DNA from: Anaerolineae bacterium
GTDB lineage: Bacteria; Chloroflexota; Anaerolineae; Aggregatilineales; Phototrophicaceae
DNA length: 64,000 nucleotides
Direction: 5' to 3'
Assembly: GCA_022843385.1 (NCBI GenBank)
Contig: JALHNT010000018.1
Coordinates: forward strand, 1-64,000
Part shown: in pieces, positions 63,470 through 64,000 of the stretch
Layout of the letters: each line of letters starts with the position of its first letter
How positions within the stretch are numbered: the first letter of the stretch is position 1
Notes under the pieces: model-generated
Told to the model about the DNA's origin: nothing
The model's input: only the letters and a program-made list of their open reading frames with translations
The model's database searches: none
Made by a program: the position numbers and the translations under genes

Positions 63470-64000
63470 TTATAGAAGCCGCTTAAACTGTGGTAGCCAT
63501 TGCGCTTGCGCTTCCAGCATTTCGTTGACCAACGCACGAATCTGCTCGAGCGTGCAAACCGCCGCCGTCAGCGGGTCGAGCAAGACAGCATAATGAACGG
63601 CTTCGGTGTTTCCAGTGAGAGCAGCTTCGACGATGAGTTCCTGTACGTTGATGTTGGTGCGGTTCAACGCAGCTAATTGAGACGGCATCTTGCCGACCTT
63701 AGTCGGTTGGATACGATTGCTGTTTACCAGACATGGCACTTCTACACAGCATCCCTCTGGTAAGTTGTCAATCAGGCCACGATTAGGCACATTGCCGGCG
63801 ATAACAAACGGCTGATTGGTTTCCATCGCTTCCATGATGTATGAACCGTACTCATGCGTGCGTTCTGTTGGCACCATTGACCCATCGGCAATCATCGCTT
63901 CGTACTCGTTCTCAAAGCGTGTTTGTCGCTCGATGCAGTGCTTCAGATAACCGCCAGTTCTGCCCCAATCAAACCAGTGATCGGCTGGACTCTGGAATTG
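63470..64000 (-). CDS. GH4-family alpha-glucosidase/galactosidase (partial, N-terminus beyond window)
   Basis: The reading frame is open from the window edge to the stop at 63470 and gives the last 176 residues. Motifs such as GNVPNRGLIDNLPEGCCVEV, ALNRTNINVQELIVEAALTG and LDPLTAAVCTLEQI are those of the MelA/AglA branch of GH4, NAD- and metal-dependent glycosidases that act on intracellular sugars. The catalytic Cys/His metal site and NAD fold lie outside the window. The substrate could be an alpha-galactoside, alpha-glucoside or alpha-galacturonide. Confidence 0.9.
   Translation of the reverse strand, partial: QFQSPADHWFDWGRTGGYLKHCIERQTRFENEYEAMIADGSMVPTERTHEYGSYIMEAMETNQPFVIAGNVPNRGLIDNLPEGCCVEVPCLVNSNRIQPTKVGKMPSQLAALNRTNINVQELIVEAALTGNTEAVHYAVLLDPLTAAVCTLEQIRALVNEMLEAQAQWLPQFKRLL

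Overview
The window looks like a stretch of a Chloroflexota (Anaerolineae-like) chromosome carrying the right-hand part of an integrative conjugative element. This placement is an inference from gene content: secreted and membrane proteins with long Thr/Pro-rich stalks, bacterial SH3-domain proteins, several NarL-type two-component systems, an RbsABC-type importer joined to hydantoinase genes, and a full kdp potassium locus. No rRNA or housekeeping marker is present to prove it.

Region 1 (about 1-24037) is the mobile element. From the left edge, on the minus strand, lie a VirD4/TraG coupling ATPase (cut by the window edge), a small membrane protein, two acidic proteins sharing a repeat domain, a ribbon-helix-helix-like protein, a type IA topoisomerase, a VirB4 ATPase, a VirB3/PrgI-like protein and a VirB2-like pilin. 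A second minus-strand block holds a VirB6-like membrane protein and three single-anchor proteins with Pro/Thr stalks. Next come two NarL/FixJ-type regulators, then a plus-strand replication module (small DNA-binding protein, helicase-like protein with an altered P-loop, DnaG-like primase), a 62-residue protein and a large serine integrase. The integrase frame runs antisense through a tRNA-Ala(CGC) gene, which marks the attachment site. The left end and any relaxase lie outside the window. Four promoters in the element appear to share regulatory DNA: two contain the same 87-bp block, and two carry arrays of four motifs spaced 21-22 bp.

Region 2 (24.3-29.7 kb) is chromosomal: TetR regulator, YceI protein with paired operators, pirin, RidA, a GH51 arabinofuranosidase, and the decayed remains of a sugar ABC permease and a glycoside hydrolase. 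Region 3 (29.7-39.7 kb) is a two-component system followed by a ribose-type ABC importer, an EthD-like protein and HyuA/HyuB, probably an uptake and breakdown pathway for a hydantoin-, oxoproline- or related amide-type compound. Region 4 (39.8-49.9 kb) is a MacB-type efflux operon (two membrane fusion proteins, one ATPase, two permeases, SH3-domain proteins) divergent from a NarX/NarL-type pair, with a 19-bp palindrome between them.

Region 5 (50.4-63.3 kb) is devoted to potassium: a Usp-like protein, a KimA-like APC transporter, a short KdpD/KdpE pair on the minus strand, kdpF, kdpA (with a one-base frameshift), kdpB, kdpC, full-length kdpD and kdpE. Similar OmpR-type direct repeats stand in front of both the transporter gene and kdpF. 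The right edge cuts a GH4 glycosidase gene.
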